Shown piece after piece: positions 30,322 to 39,961 of a stretch of DNA of 50,504 bases. The stretch spans positions 1 to 50,504 of the forward strand of contig NZ_AQWL01000015.1 in the NCBI RefSeq assembly GCF_000376425.1, in the 5' to 3' direction. The position numbers were made by a program, and so were the translations under genes. The stretch is from Thiobacillus denitrificans DSM 12475 (lineage in GTDB: Bacteria > Pseudomonadota > Gammaproteobacteria > Burkholderiales > Thiobacillaceae). A model generated the notes under the pieces. It was given only the letters and a program-made list of their open reading frames with translations, searched no databases and had not been told where the DNA came from. Each line of letters begins with the position of its first letter. Position 1 is the stretch's first letter.

Positions 30322-33300
30322 TCAGTAGTCGTCATCTCGAGGCTTATCTGCCTCTCGATTTAGGCCATCCCATGTCCGGAAGACCGATCCAAGAATTACA
30401 CCACCCACCTTGGCGCCCAGTGAAGGCTCTTCGTCCTTCTTGTCATCCGTTTTCGCTGGCGGTTGCGTAGGAGATGCTGCGCTACCACCACGGAAAGTCG
30501 CGGGCTGCGGCGGCGTCGCCGGTATTTCTCTATGAGCAGGCGCAGTGTGGCCTTGCTGCTGCTGGCTCGCTTGCGCGTCACTGTCACCGAACCACCCCTT
30601 TACCGTATCGACCGCCTTGCCACCGAGCGCCTTGGCGCCATCGACCGCCTCACCGACTGCGGCTTCGGTTTCTTTCAGTCTCCCTGGCTGGGCATGAAAC
30701 TCTTCCGAATCAGGCTCGCCCCAATGACGCGGCTTTTCAGGTGTTGAACCACCTGATACCTCATCGAAGCCCTGATGGGTCGCCGTTGCAGTGTTACTTG
30801 CGCCGCTTCCAGAATATTCATTCATTTTCTTTTCGACGCGGTTCTGAGTATCCGTCCCTATCTCACCGAGACCCTTTTCAGTTGATTCCAGATTTGTCTT
30901 AGAACGGTCTTGGACGTCATGACCACGCTTGGCGGCACTACCGTAACCGGCAGGTGCGTTACTGTCAGGTCGGACATTGGATTTATCAATCCTGCCTTGA
31001 ACCAACCCGTTGTAACCAGCGTGCGCTTCTTCAGGATTATGCGGCCCCTGTACACGACTGCGGTCCGCTTCGTTTTTACCTGTAATGCGGTCTTCCAGAT
31101 CACGGTCAGATGGCAAAGCACTCAGGCCAGCTGCTGCCAGCAATTGATCGCCCTTTCGCTCTGCATATTCTTGCTGGAATTTGCCGGTCAAACGAGCCTT
31201 CTCTTCCTCCGAAGTCCTTGCATAGAAGTCGTTTGGATCCTTCCCTTCGCGACGCAGGAATGCCACGAATGCTTCGTTGTCAGCAACCGTAACATTGACG
31301 CCGACGCCTTGCGACTGTGTTTGAGATTTACGCAGGGTGTCCGCTTTTTGCAACGTGGCTTCCCCACGCTCGATAAGCTCCGTGGAGACTCGAAGCGAAG
31401 ACCGGTCCTGGTCACTACCCGTTCTTCTGACGGTGTCGCCACGCGAATCGTCGGCTTTGTCGAGTTGTGCACGCTCGACTTCAGAAGCCTTGTCATCCAG
31501 TTTGTGCGACTTAACATATTGTGAGACTTCATCAAGGGTCGCCCTAAAGGAAGTATCGATGGCACCGCGCAGGCTAGCAGTCACGCCTGTCCGCGCGCGG
31601 CCACCCGTCTCGGGCGCATGTTCGGCCGCATTTGGGTCAGCGTCCGCAGTATCCTTGCCTTTGCCATGCACCGGGAAACCATGCTGGTTCCGTGTTTCCG
31701 CCTCGCCAAGTATGCCTTTCTTACCATGACCATGATTGAGCTCGTGATAGTAATTCTCGATGTCAGTCTCAGAAAACGAGCCCCTGCCGTGTTTTGCCAA
31801 CGATCCCTTCATGAGTTTAGTGAATCTTCCTACTGGCAATACTTGAGCTGCGATCGCTACTACATCCTTCCCGTCCAGGGTTGCGAGCCCTGCAAGGGTG
31901 GCGGCGTCCTGGCGCGTGAAATTCCCACCAACGGAGAACCGATCTGTAAAATCTTTCAGGTCCGATGCTGCCTTCCCCACTTCCACGCTTCTCGCATAGT
32001 CGCTACCGGTACGGTGGGTTGTGTCATTGGCGTGCTCCGCACTGTAGCCAAGCGCCTTTTCGTACGCTGCTATCCTGCCACGAGCACCCGCAAGGACCTC
32101 AGAGGAACCTGCTGTAACTGCTTGATCGTAGGCCCTTGTATAAGCACTGTCATTGGCCGCTCTCCAATTGACAGCTGCGCCGACATCAGACACTTGTAGA
32201 CGGGAGTCATAAGCAACTTGTCCTGTGCGTGTATCAGTACGCACTTGATCCAGTCCATCTTGTTGGGTATGCATGCCACCACGCCATGCAGTATTTCCGT
32301 CGTAGCTAAAGCCTGTCTTGTACTGCCATTGCGTGGAATTGTTGGCAGACAAGGTATCCATCGCGACGACGCCCATCTGCATATTGCCCATCGCGGCTTG
32401 AGAGCCAGCGGTTTGAGCAGCTTGTTGCGCAGGCTGGGTAAGATGCGCGGCCACCTGGGAACCAATCTGAGCGCCACCCCGAACCAGCATGTACGAGATC
32501 ATGGGTATGGAGATCGCCATGTAACCCGCCAACGCGACAATCTCACTGTTGGTTTCCATGATTCCTGGCAAGCTCCACATCGTCCAGTCGGTCAGGCCCG
32601 TTGGCATCATTGCCCCGGTCGTGTTCGCTTGTTGTGCGTACCAATAAATTAAGGAATTCAGAATGGCATACAAGACGGGCCACATTTGCAGCCACATCAG
32701 AACGACAAAGTAGTTCAGGAACGCGCTCAACCCCATGGGCAGAAGAATCATCACCCCGACTACAGGGAAAAGCCCGTAGGCGATGGCCTCGAGAATCGAA
32801 CGCATCAACGGAATGGATCGCGAGGCCACCGCGCCCATGGTCATGTACACGTTCTCTCGCTGCTTTTCCGCTGCTGTCTTAGCCTGTATCGCCGCGAGTG
32901 CGCCAGCAGTCGATGTTGGTGGCAAACGGTCAAGTCCCGCCTCAATGGCGTTTACCATCATTGCCTGCCGAACCATTTGCGACGAGTTCATGTTTATCGC
33001 TGCCAGATCGAGCGCGGTAGGCGAGAGCAGGTTACTGGCGTCTGCCTGAGCCACGGCTGAAGTCTTGTATGGCCACATGATCTTGCCGAGGTTCATCAAT
33101 GCGGTGTTTTCTTCTGCAGGTATCCGCGCCGTCAGGTCATTCGCAGCATCCTGACAGGTCATGGGAGCGGGACTTGAAGAGATCTGTACCCAGCGATTGG
33201 TCTGCGCGAGCCCACTTAACAGACCCCAGATGTCCTGGGATTTTTCGACCTGTTCTACCAGGGTGGGGTCATTGGCGAACAACGACGCGGCGCAGATGTC

Positions 33301-33783
33301 CAGAAACGACGACATGTCGCCAGAGAACGTTGCATCGGAGAAATTGAGCTGCGGCGTCTTTTTCATCAACGTCGAGCCGAAAACCATTCCGTTTTGCTGG
33401 TAGCGTTGATCCGCCGGGAAGGCCATGGCCGTTTCGTAGAGGGTAGTCAGCCGATCCCCGATAAAGGACGTGAAGTGCGCAAACATCGCCAGCCCGAACG
33501 GGACCTGAGCCACGACCCCACCGCCGACAACAGGCGTGATTCTGTCAACAACTGCAATATCTGCTTTGGGAACAAACAGCGCCCCATAGAAGACAGCGAA
33601 ACGCAGGATATAAGCGAGATCGATGTTGTGCTTTGGCCCAAGGTACGACATCAGGATTGCAATCAGGCCCATCAGGCCGGCCACCTGTGCAAGTGACTGG
33701 AAAGGGCCGCCAAAGAACAGCGAGACCGCCCCGAACACCTGAACGAGATAGTCGCCGCCACCGTAAGTATAGACGTCCCACAT
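30322..33783 (-). CDS. traG: conjugal transfer protein TraG (F-type mating-pair stabilisation)
   Basis: 1153 residues, longer than F TraG (about 940). The first 460 residues carry several membrane segments and the TraG_N features (MWDVYTYGGGDYLVQVFG; VPFGLAMFAHFTSFIGD; MVFGSTLM; CQDAANDLTARI; SQMVRQAMMVNAIEAG). The long C-terminal part is hydrophilic, rich in Gln, Asp, Lys and Ser, without membrane segments, as in the periplasmic/cytoplasmic tail used in pair stabilisation and entry exclusion. GAGG precedes the ATG. It is the last gene of the leftward tra operon and is followed by the bidirectional terminator. Confidence 0.93.
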   Translation of the reverse strand: MWDVYTYGGGDYLVQVFGAVSLFFGGPFQSLAQVAGLMGLIAILMSYLGPKHNIDLAYILRFAVFYGALFVPKADIAVVDRITPVVGGGVVAQVPFGLAMFAHFTSFIGDRLTTLYETAMAFPADQRYQQNGMVFGSTLMKKTPQLNFSDATFSGDMSSFLDICAASLFANDPTLVEQVEKSQDIWGLLSGLAQTNRWVQISSSPAPMTCQDAANDLTARIPAEENTALMNLGKIMWPYKTSAVAQADASNLLSPTALDLAAINMNSSQMVRQAMMVNAIEAGLDRLPPTSTAGALAAIQAKTAAEKQRENVYMTMGAVASRSIPLMRSILEAIAYGLFPVVGVMILLPMGLSAFLNYFVVLMWLQMWPVLYAILNSLIYWYAQQANTTGAMMPTGLTDWTMWSLPGIMETNSEIVALAGYMAISIPMISYMLVRGGAQIGSQVAAHLTQPAQQAAQTAGSQAAMGNMQMGVVAMDTLSANNSTQWQYKTGFSYDGNTAWRGGMHTQQDGLDQVRTDTRTGQVAYDSRLQVSDVGAAVNWRAANDSAYTRAYDQAVTAGSSEVLAGARGRIAAYEKALGYSAEHANDTTHRTGSDYARSVEVGKAASDLKDFTDRFSVGGNFTRQDAATLAGLATLDGKDVVAIAAQVLPVGRFTKLMKGSLAKHGRGSFSETDIENYYHELNHGHGKKGILGEAETRNQHGFPVHGKGKDTADADPNAAEHAPETGGRARTGVTASLRGAIDTSFRATLDEVSQYVKSHKLDDKASEVERAQLDKADDSRGDTVRRTGSDQDRSSLRVSTELIERGEATLQKADTLRKSQTQSQGVGVNVTVADNEAFVAFLRREGKDPNDFYARTSEEEKARLTGKFQQEYAERKGDQLLAAAGLSALPSDRDLEDRITGKNEADRSRVQGPHNPEEAHAGYNGLVQGRIDKSNVRPDSNAPAGYGSAAKRGHDVQDRSKTNLESTEKGLGEIGTDTQNRVEKKMNEYSGSGASNTATATHQGFDEVSGGSTPEKPRHWGEPDSEEFHAQPGRLKETEAAVGEAVDGAKALGGKAVDTVKGWFGDSDAQASQQQQGHTAPAHREIPATPPQPATFRGGSAASPTQPPAKTDDKKDEEPSLGAKVGGVILGSVFRTWDGLNREADKPRDDDY

Positions 33784-33800
33784 GATCTAAACCTCGCCCG

Positions 33801-35273
33801 TTACCGCGGCGTCCGCAGTGCTCTCGCGAGTGCGATGCGGCGTTGCATATCAGGGGCGTACCTATTCATCGCCCGAACGCGGTATTCATCGATCCTGTTC
33901 ATGACGTCAAACGTGCCGCCCATCGCCTTCCGTTCTTTTCCGACATCGTCAGCCGCGTACTTCATGAAGTTCTCAAGGTTTTTCAGGAAGGCTTGTCTTT
34001 CAGCATCTGTCCCGGCTGTTGGCGCCGCCATGATTGCGGCACGCGCAGTCGATGCCGCGTCGTTGAGAAACGAATACGCCACTTCTGCCGTCGCGTAATT
34101 GGTAAAGGCTTTCGTAACGGCATCCAGTTCGCCTACGCCAACATCCGCTGCCGCCTGCATCAGGCCGAAAATCGGAACATCCATCATTCCGATGAGGTTG
34201 AGTTCTTCTTGCGTCAACGCTCCGCCACCCGGACCTACCTTGATCGCAATGTCATCCACCAGACCTTTTATCTTCGTCCGGAAGGTTTTGAGGTCGACAC
34301 CGCCAGGATAGGTACTTACAGTGAGGCACCGGTCCCAGTCGCCGTTGTCGCACTGAAGGAGATCGGCGGACATGCCAACTGCTGATGCCTGATCGGCATA
34401 CACCAGGTCGCTGTATTTCAATGAACCGATCTTGAATTGATAGGGTAGCCGATCCCCTGAGACAGGGTCCGTATCATTGGGCGACGGAATAATGAGCGTG
34501 CCAGTGATGGACATGATCAACTGCATGATGTCCCGGTCAGCTGGAACGTTCACCGGGTCAAAGCCCCTCTTTTTCAGGCCTTCCCATATCAGGTTGCCGG
34601 AAAAGGTTCTTACCCAGTCTTTGCTTGCCTTGTCAGGCTTTGATTCTGCGGTCGCGTAAAGGTCTTTCAAGTAAACATCGCTCTTACACACGTCTTTTGC
34701 CGCAGCGCCATCCGGAACCATCGTGTAATCCAGCGAAGCGCTCTCGCAATACGACTGTTGCAAACCGCTTACTTCTAGTGCTCCGCCAACCAACGCCTTG
34801 GCGGCTGAACAAGAATTCATGTTGAACTGGTTGAATTTGTCGATGTAAGAGCGGAGGTCTTTCAACTCACCTGCGATCTGCGGAGAAATCACATCAATCG
34901 CGAGCTGAAACGCGAAACCGATTGCATTGGAGCCAATGTTCTTCAGTAGCGCAATGAACTGATCGACATTGATCATGCTGAAGGCACCACCAAAAACATC
35001 AATACCCCCGCAGCCGCCGGACGCCTTGGGCAACGCAATCGAGCCCAACGTGAAGTTTCTGACCGGAGTACGAGCCTTCACCGTACCCAGCGAAAGGTAA
35101 TAAGCGGATTGGCCTTCGGCCACGGATGGCGGGGTGGCCACGGCCAGGCCGCCCATGCTGCTGTAGAAGTCATTCAACTCCGTATTGACGGAGCTGTTTG
35201 CGGGGATAGACAGGAGTGCGCCCGTTGCCAAGACGACTGCTATGACAGTTTTCTTCAGGCCGAATTTCTTCAT
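33801..35273 (-). CDS. traH: conjugal transfer protein TraH
   Basis: 490 residues, close to F TraH (458). A Sec signal peptide (MKKFGLKKTVIAVVLATGAL) leads to a mature protein starting near the SSVNTELNDFYSSMGG block that typifies TraH. Conserved blocks GGCGGIDVFGGAFSMIN and MNSCSAAKALVGG are present. TraH is periplasmic, with an outer-membrane association, and is needed for pilus extension and assembly. GGGAG is seven bases before the ATG, which overlaps the TraF stop by one base. Confidence 0.95.
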   Translation of the reverse strand: MKKFGLKKTVIAVVLATGALLSIPANSSVNTELNDFYSSMGGLAVATPPSVAEGQSAYYLSLGTVKARTPVRNFTLGSIALPKASGGCGGIDVFGGAFSMINVDQFIALLKNIGSNAIGFAFQLAIDVISPQIAGELKDLRSYIDKFNQFNMNSCSAAKALVGGALEVSGLQQSYCESASLDYTMVPDGAAAKDVCKSDVYLKDLYATAESKPDKASKDWVRTFSGNLIWEGLKKRGFDPVNVPADRDIMQLIMSITGTLIIPSPNDTDPVSGDRLPYQFKIGSLKYSDLVYADQASAVGMSADLLQCDNGDWDRCLTVSTYPGGVDLKTFRTKIKGLVDDIAIKVGPGGGALTQEELNLIGMMDVPIFGLMQAAADVGVGELDAVTKAFTNYATAEVAYSFLNDAASTARAAIMAAPTAGTDAERQAFLKNLENFMKYAADDVGKERKAMGGTFDVMNRIDEYRVRAMNRYAPDMQRRIALARALRTPR

Positions 35274-36064
35274 CAGATATCTCCCACGCGCTTCATCGCG
35301 ATCGTATAAATCCTGTCCTTGATTTCCTCTTCAGAGATCACGCCGTATGCCATCGGAACGATTTCCCTGGTTCTCGGGTTGACCATGAACATTGCGGGCG
35401 TGACGTTAACGCCAAGCCGCTCTGCCCAGCCAACATCGGGCGTGGGAACCGGGTACTCGGGCAGGCCTCCCCCATCCAGCGAAATCGGTATGACACTAAC
35501 CCCATACTTGGCCGCAAAGCTTTTGAGAATCGGCGCCTGCGCGTGGCAATAGGGGCAACTCTTCTTGAAGAAGAAAAAGATTCCGTCGGTCTGTGCCAAT
35601 TGGTTGATAGCTTCTTCCTTGCCAAGGCGAACCTGGTTCTTGTGAACATCCATCCCGGCCTTGCCCATGGGCGATTTGAGCGATTCGTCCAGTTCCGGGG
35701 TTTCCCAAAGCACCCGACGCCAAGTGTCAGCAAAGATTCCGGAACGATTCATGGCCTCCTTCTGTACAGCCATGTAGTGCTTAACATTGGCCGGTGAGGG
35801 GTCCAGGATCGCCAGGTTGCGCGCGTCCTCGATGCTCTTCTGATAGGCCTTCATCGCCCCCGTGGGGTCGACATAGGGGTTTGGCGCTACGGAAGTCTGG
35901 GGTTCCGGCTTCTTTTCCGGCTCGGGCGCCTTTTCCTGGGGAATCTCCACAGGCTCATACCAAAACCAGCCACGGTCGTGTTCCTTAAGGTATTCGAGCC
36001 CGCCGGCAGCATTGCAGGGGAGGGTAACCAGGAGTGCAAGGGCAGGAATGAGTGACTTGAGCAT
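35273..36064 (-). CDS. traF: conjugal transfer protein TraF (thioredoxin-like)
   Basis: 263 residues with signal peptide MLKSLIPALALLVTLPCNAA. The C-terminal half is a thioredoxin fold with CPYC at 170-173 and a following cis-Pro loop (VNVTPAMFMV). Some F-like TraF proteins lack CXXC; this one keeps it and could be an active periplasmic oxidoreductase acting on the Cys-rich TraN, TraU and TraH. A PEPEKKPEP linker occupies about 46-60. The gene lies after a hairpin and a gap, and -10-like TATACT/TATAAA motifs there suggest a possible internal promoter. Confidence 0.93.
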   Translation of the reverse strand: MLKSLIPALALLVTLPCNAAGGLEYLKEHDRGWFWYEPVEIPQEKAPEPEKKPEPQTSVAPNPYVDPTGAMKAYQKSIEDARNLAILDPSPANVKHYMAVQKEAMNRSGIFADTWRRVLWETPELDESLKSPMGKAGMDVHKNQVRLGKEEAINQLAQTDGIFFFFKKSCPYCHAQAPILKSFAAKYGVSVIPISLDGGGLPEYPVPTPDVGWAERLGVNVTPAMFMVNPRTREIVPMAYGVISEEEIKDRIYTIAMKRVGDI

Positions 36065-36115
36065 AGCCTTCTACTTTATACAGTCGCACGGTCCTGTAAG
36101 TATAAAGAATAGCAA

Positions 36116-36134
36116 TGCCCATTCACGATGGGCA
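36116..36134 (-). terminator. hairpin downstream of the 36141 gene
   Basis: TGCCCAT and ATGGGCA flank a five-base loop and, read leftward, are followed by TTGCTATTCTTT. A partial terminator or RNA-stabilising stem inside the tra operon before traF. Confidence 0.5.
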
Positions 36135-36140
36135 AAACCG

Positions 36141-36515
36141 TTATTTCCTGCTGACTTTGTAGGGCTGACCGTTTGTGCAGACGTTGAGCTGGGTATTCAC
36201 CTGCAGCACGCCTCGGCTACCGTCTCGTTTTAGGGCATCTGGCTGGATCAAGGAGAGGACGACCTTGGCGCAGTCATCCGTGTAGCGTTCCAGCACCTTC
36301 ACTTCACCCATAGTCTGCGCATTGGTCTGGGCCACCATTCTCATCATGGTTGCCGGCCGGTCATCAATGGGAGACTTCGCAAAACCTGCCTCGGACCGTA
36401 TGGCCGCGGCGGTCAGCGCCTTGATGGATATTCCAAAGCCTGCATAGGCGACACCAAGCAGGGCACCTGTTCCGATAATAACGGCAGCCAGTAGTGGTGC
36501 GGGGCGCATTTTCAT
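36141..36515 (-). CDS. small exported or anchored protein of the tra operon
   Basis: 124 residues with an N-terminal hydrophobic segment (MKMRPAPLLAAVIIGTGALL) that could be a signal peptide or anchor. The rest is hydrophilic with two Cys (DDCAKV and LNVCTN) that may form a disulfide, fitting the Dsb-type enzymes nearby. GGAG is nine bases before the ATG. No family recognised; it sits between the lipoprotein gene and traF, where F-type operons often carry element-specific genes. Confidence 0.65.
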   Translation of the reverse strand: MKMRPAPLLAAVIIGTGALLGVAYAGFGISIKALTAAAIRSEAGFAKSPIDDRPATMMRMVAQTNAQTMGEVKVLERYTDDCAKVVLSLIQPDALKRDGSRGVLQVNTQLNVCTNGQPYKVSRK

Positions 36516-36537
36516 CAGCTGATACTCCGAATGGATG

Positions 36538-37020
36538 TCATTGGTTTACTGGCAAGCAATCCGACTCGACCGCGCAGGCATAGACGTAGGCCGTTCCCTG
36601 TTCTTTAGTCCAAGGGATATACCTAACCCAGGATCCCTCCTTGATTTCATGGACCCCCTGGTAGGGCTGAGTTCCGACTGCCGCAAAATATCGTCGTCTA
36701 TCCTCGCCATCGCTACCGCGTACAACCTTAATCCAGACCCAGGGGACACGGCCGCCGCCACTCCCCGCGGAAGCAACAGCACGACCAATTAAATCTCCTA
36801 CGATTGGAGTTATACCGATTGCACTACCCAGTAGTTGTCCAACATTGCCGACAGGTGCCGTGTTCGGGTTTTCCCTGTTCGTGAACTGGATATCTTTAAC
36901 ATACACAACATCCTCCCCATATTTGTTTTTATAGGGCGCATATCCGTGGTCAACCGTACCCATGGCGCATCCGGTAATACTGGCGATAAAAGGGAACAAT
37001 TTCAGCAGGTTTTTCATCAT
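36538..37020 (-). CDS. putative outer-membrane lipoprotein of the tra operon
   Basis: 160 residues. The N-terminus MMKNLLKLFPFIASITGCAM ends in a lipobox-like ITGC, so Cys18 is a likely lipidation site. A glycine-rich stretch (VGNVGQLLGSAIGITPIVGDL) resembles the small Gly-zipper segments of Slp/SlyB-type lipoproteins, and the C-terminal part is beta-rich with a late Cys pair. The ATG overlaps the TraN stop, indicating coupling. Function in conjugation unknown. Confidence 0.68.
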   Translation of the reverse strand: MMKNLLKLFPFIASITGCAMGTVDHGYAPYKNKYGEDVVYVKDIQFTNRENPNTAPVGNVGQLLGSAIGITPIVGDLIGRAVASAGSGGGRVPWVWIKVVRGSDGEDRRRYFAAVGTQPYQGVHEIKEGSWVRYIPWTKEQGTAYVYACAVESDCLPVNQ

Positions 37021-38819
37021 TTCGAGAAATAGTTGTTGTACTTGGTCTTAAAGGTATCCGAAATGGACTGTGCGTGCGAATTCACAATCGATTCGAGACC
37101 TGCCTGATTGATGGCTTGCTGCTGAATATCCGCGTAAAACTCGCTGAAATCGAACGTGCTGAAATCCATTTGTGTCAGTTGTTCCAAGGTAAATCCGCTG
37201 CAGTCTGGATTCTGTGGCGTATTCCAGCCCTTGCCGAATTGCGCTCTTCCTTGTTCGTTGATGATCCTGGAAAGCTTGGAGTTATAACAGCACCAGCCAG
37301 TTTTATCCTCTTCGCATCCCAACCACGTATCGTTCGAACACCAACTACCGACACGGTGGCAAAGGTTCGCACCACGCTTCATCGCCAGTTCCATTTCCGG
37401 CTCATCGCAATCCAAGTAGGACATGACGACCATGATCACGATCGCAATCGCGAACATGTATGGGTTGAAGGCAAACTCAAAACCACCGACTGAGGCTGGC
37501 CCACCTGCTGCAGTTACAGCCGCTGTATCACCGGCCGCTACAAACCCGCCCTGGGTGGTTAAAACATAGTTGGTCGTGCCAAGAGTTGTGGCTGATACTG
37601 AGCCATACGTTGCCGACAAGCCATAGGCCCCGAAGCTTGGGTTGAAGGAATATGTCGATCCCCCAGCGCCGATAAGGTTGGTCGCCGAGGCATAACCGTC
37701 AACTATCCAGTTCGGGACCATGTCGTTCATGAACAAGGCATCGTAGACGTAGTAAGAGCCAAACAGACTGCCTACCGAGTACCCAACGTATTCAACGCCT
37801 TCCCATGCCAGGGAACCCACGGCCGAATAGGCCATCTGCCCGAGCACGTTCTGGTTATTCTGCTGACCTCCTTGCGCATCGACGTCACAGCAATCCCCAA
37901 GACCGTACAGAACCTTGTCCCGGCACCATGATTGTGTTCCGTTGAAAACTGTCATCGTGCCACGGTCAAGGTAGTTACCAGCCTCACGAGCGATTTCAGT
38001 CATGGTGACAGCCGTCGCAAAGTCCTTGTCTGGCTCATAGTTCGTGTCAAAGCACGTGCTGGTCCCATCAAGGCAGAAACTTGTTCCACCGCAGTTCGTG
38101 ATCGTCTGATCCGGATCAGAGCTGACGAGACAATCGAAAGTCTTCGTTGTCAACGCGCACCCCCCTGGCAGAAGGGAGCTAACCTGATCGCAAGTTGTGT
38201 CCTTGAGTGTGCAGTTAGGATCAGACTCAAGCGTCTGGCATGGTGAAGAAGGATCCGGCACCACACAACGATATGTCTTGTCCCAACGCCAGCAGTCCTT
38301 GTAGACATCCAGGCCGTTGATGTTGCGGGTTTCGGCGGGCTCGAGACAGGTTTGAGTATCCAGAACGCAATTATTGGCGGCAAGATGTTCCGCACACCCA
38401 TCGACCTGGTCATTCTTCGTCATCGTGTAGACGATCCGGTCGTAAGTAACATCGGTGGGAACCGTGGTCAGCTGGTCAGGGCACCGATAGTCCACCTTCC
38501 AATCAAGGCAAGTCCCATTGAAAGCCATGGTGGCGCAGGTTGACTGGGCGTTGTCGTAGCAGCCGTATTGCTGGAGTTGCGAACAGGTGTTGATGGCGCC
38601 GGGAGTATGGTCAACACAATCGTAAGTGTCCGTGCTCTGCCAGCAGCCACCAACGTCCGCGAGCGTAACCGTCACACCATCAACGATTTTTGAAGAGGTC
38701 GTATCAAGGCAAACCGTGCCAACCTTCTGGCACTCGGCAGCCATCACCAAATTGACATGGAAGAGTGAGGCGGCCAAACAGACGTAAGCGGCAAACCGAC
38801 GGATTCGCTCAAACATCAT
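37017..38819 (-). CDS. traN: conjugal transfer mating-pair stabilisation protein TraN
   Basis: 600 residues, close to F TraN (602). A signal peptide is followed by a strongly Cys-rich mature protein: CQKVGTVCLD, GGCWQSTDTYDC, CLDWKVDYRC, CWRWDKTYRC and many more. These repeated C..W...Y.C units are typical of TraN, the outer-membrane adhesin that recognises recipient surface proteins. The C-terminal region has a second Cys cluster (DWCCYNSKLSR-like WCCYN) before the end. The start overlaps the upstream TraN-like gene by ATGA. Confidence 0.9.
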   Translation of the reverse strand: MMFERIRRFAAYVCLAASLFHVNLVMAAECQKVGTVCLDTTSSKIVDGVTVTLADVGGCWQSTDTYDCVDHTPGAINTCSQLQQYGCYDNAQSTCATMAFNGTCLDWKVDYRCPDQLTTVPTDVTYDRIVYTMTKNDQVDGCAEHLAANNCVLDTQTCLEPAETRNINGLDVYKDCWRWDKTYRCVVPDPSSPCQTLESDPNCTLKDTTCDQVSSLLPGGCALTTKTFDCLVSSDPDQTITNCGGTSFCLDGTSTCFDTNYEPDKDFATAVTMTEIAREAGNYLDRGTMTVFNGTQSWCRDKVLYGLGDCCDVDAQGGQQNNQNVLGQMAYSAVGSLAWEGVEYVGYSVGSLFGSYYVYDALFMNDMVPNWIVDGYASATNLIGAGGSTYSFNPSFGAYGLSATYGSVSATTLGTTNYVLTTQGGFVAAGDTAAVTAAGGPASVGGFEFAFNPYMFAIAIVIMVVMSYLDCDEPEMELAMKRGANLCHRVGSWCSNDTWLGCEEDKTGWCCYNSKLSRIINEQGRAQFGKGWNTPQNPDCSGFTLEQLTQMDFSTFDFSEFYADIQQQAINQAGLESIVNSHAQSISDTFKTKYNNYFSK

Positions 38820-39961
38820 TTGGCCCTCTGCTCAAAAACTGCGCAACCGCTGTCACTGCCGACTGAGCCGAGGCTGGGTACATTGATGTTGCCAGTTATC
38901 CCAAATTGGCACGGGCGCGCTGTTCCGCCAACATTGATGCAGGTGAGTTCAATAATGTTGAACCCGGTATGGAAGTAGGCCGTGATGTCCTTATTGGGGT
39001 TTATCCCAGTGCTGCATTCAACCAACGCGCAATTGTTGGTCCCGATGCCGCCGAGAGGTACACCAGTGCGTGTGTAGAGAGTGTTGCCACAATTTGAACC
39101 AGGGGTATTACCCCACCAAGTGTTGCGCACATCGCTGTATGGGGCATTGGAATAAACCGAGAATCCATTGATGTACAACTGGATATAGTCGCCGCCCTGG
39201 ATCCAATTGAGCAGCATGCTCAAAGGATTACCGTTAAAGTTCACTGCCCACGAGTAGTTGGTAACCCTGAGTGCTCCGGCAGCTTCGGTAGTGGTGGCGA
39301 CGGCATAGGGCGTTGGCGTATAGGTGATATTCGGGATCGCGTTCCAGGTGCATGTGCTCTCATTTAGCGTGTAGTCGCTTTGGTCGCACTTGTACGCAAA
39401 ATCCTGATCGACTTGCACGTCCCAGTAGGTCTGACAGTTGAAGGGATCCAGCGTCAGGCTTTCGCTACAGGAACTAGTCGTGTAGGTCTTCGCGCCCGGG
39501 ATCACCTGGGTCGTGCAGTCCGTGTATGTTCCCGTGATCCCGGGCATAGTCCCTGTCACAGACTGCGGGTCGTTGCCAATCGTGACAGCTCTCACAACCA
39601 TCGGGTCCGTCGCGCGCGAGACGTTTGCTTGGGGACGGATGCTGGGGTTTTTCTGCCACCAGTTGATGGCCTCGCATTCCTGCCGCTTGTACGTGTCGGG
39701 GTCAGGAGTATTGTTGGCGCAGTCCGTGACCTTGGCGACTGAACCACTTACTACGGGTGAGATTTGTGTGCCGTCTCCGAACAGCCCGCTCTGATCAGCT
39801 GTGGCTGGGAAAGTCGGCAAGATCGTGCTGGGGTCCTGCGTCCCGGCATCAAAAACGCCTTGGTTTTTCGATGCGCCCCAGCTCAAGGCATCAGATGTCG
39901 GGTCGGCCAACGCATGTCCAACCGCAAGAGAGGCGAGAAGTAAAAGTGCTCTTGCCTTCAA
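38816..39961 (-). CDS. second TraN-like Cys-rich protein
   Basis: 381 residues with a signal peptide ending HALADP. The part around CTTQVIPGAKTYTTSSCSES and CQTYWDVQVDQ, followed by YKCDQSDYTL, is the kind of sequence found in the N-terminal half of long TraN proteins. A later region (YIQLYINGFSVYSNA, with ECSTG and LTCINVGG) looks like a galactose-binding-type beta-sandwich. It lies exactly where F has traN and overlaps the real traN by ATGA, so TraN function may be divided between two polypeptides, or this may be an extra adhesin. Family assignment is by eye. Confidence 0.7.
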   Translation of the reverse strand: MKARALLLLASLAVGHALADPTSDALSWGASKNQGVFDAGTQDPSTILPTFPATADQSGLFGDGTQISPVVSGSVAKVTDCANNTPDPDTYKRQECEAINWWQKNPSIRPQANVSRATDPMVVRAVTIGNDPQSVTGTMPGITGTYTDCTTQVIPGAKTYTTSSCSESLTLDPFNCQTYWDVQVDQDFAYKCDQSDYTLNESTCTWNAIPNITYTPTPYAVATTTEAAGALRVTNYSWAVNFNGNPLSMLLNWIQGGDYIQLYINGFSVYSNAPYSDVRNTWWGNTPGSNCGNTLYTRTGVPLGGIGTNNCALVECSTGINPNKDITAYFHTGFNIIELTCINVGGTARPCQFGITGNINVPSLGSVGSDSGCAVFEQRAK

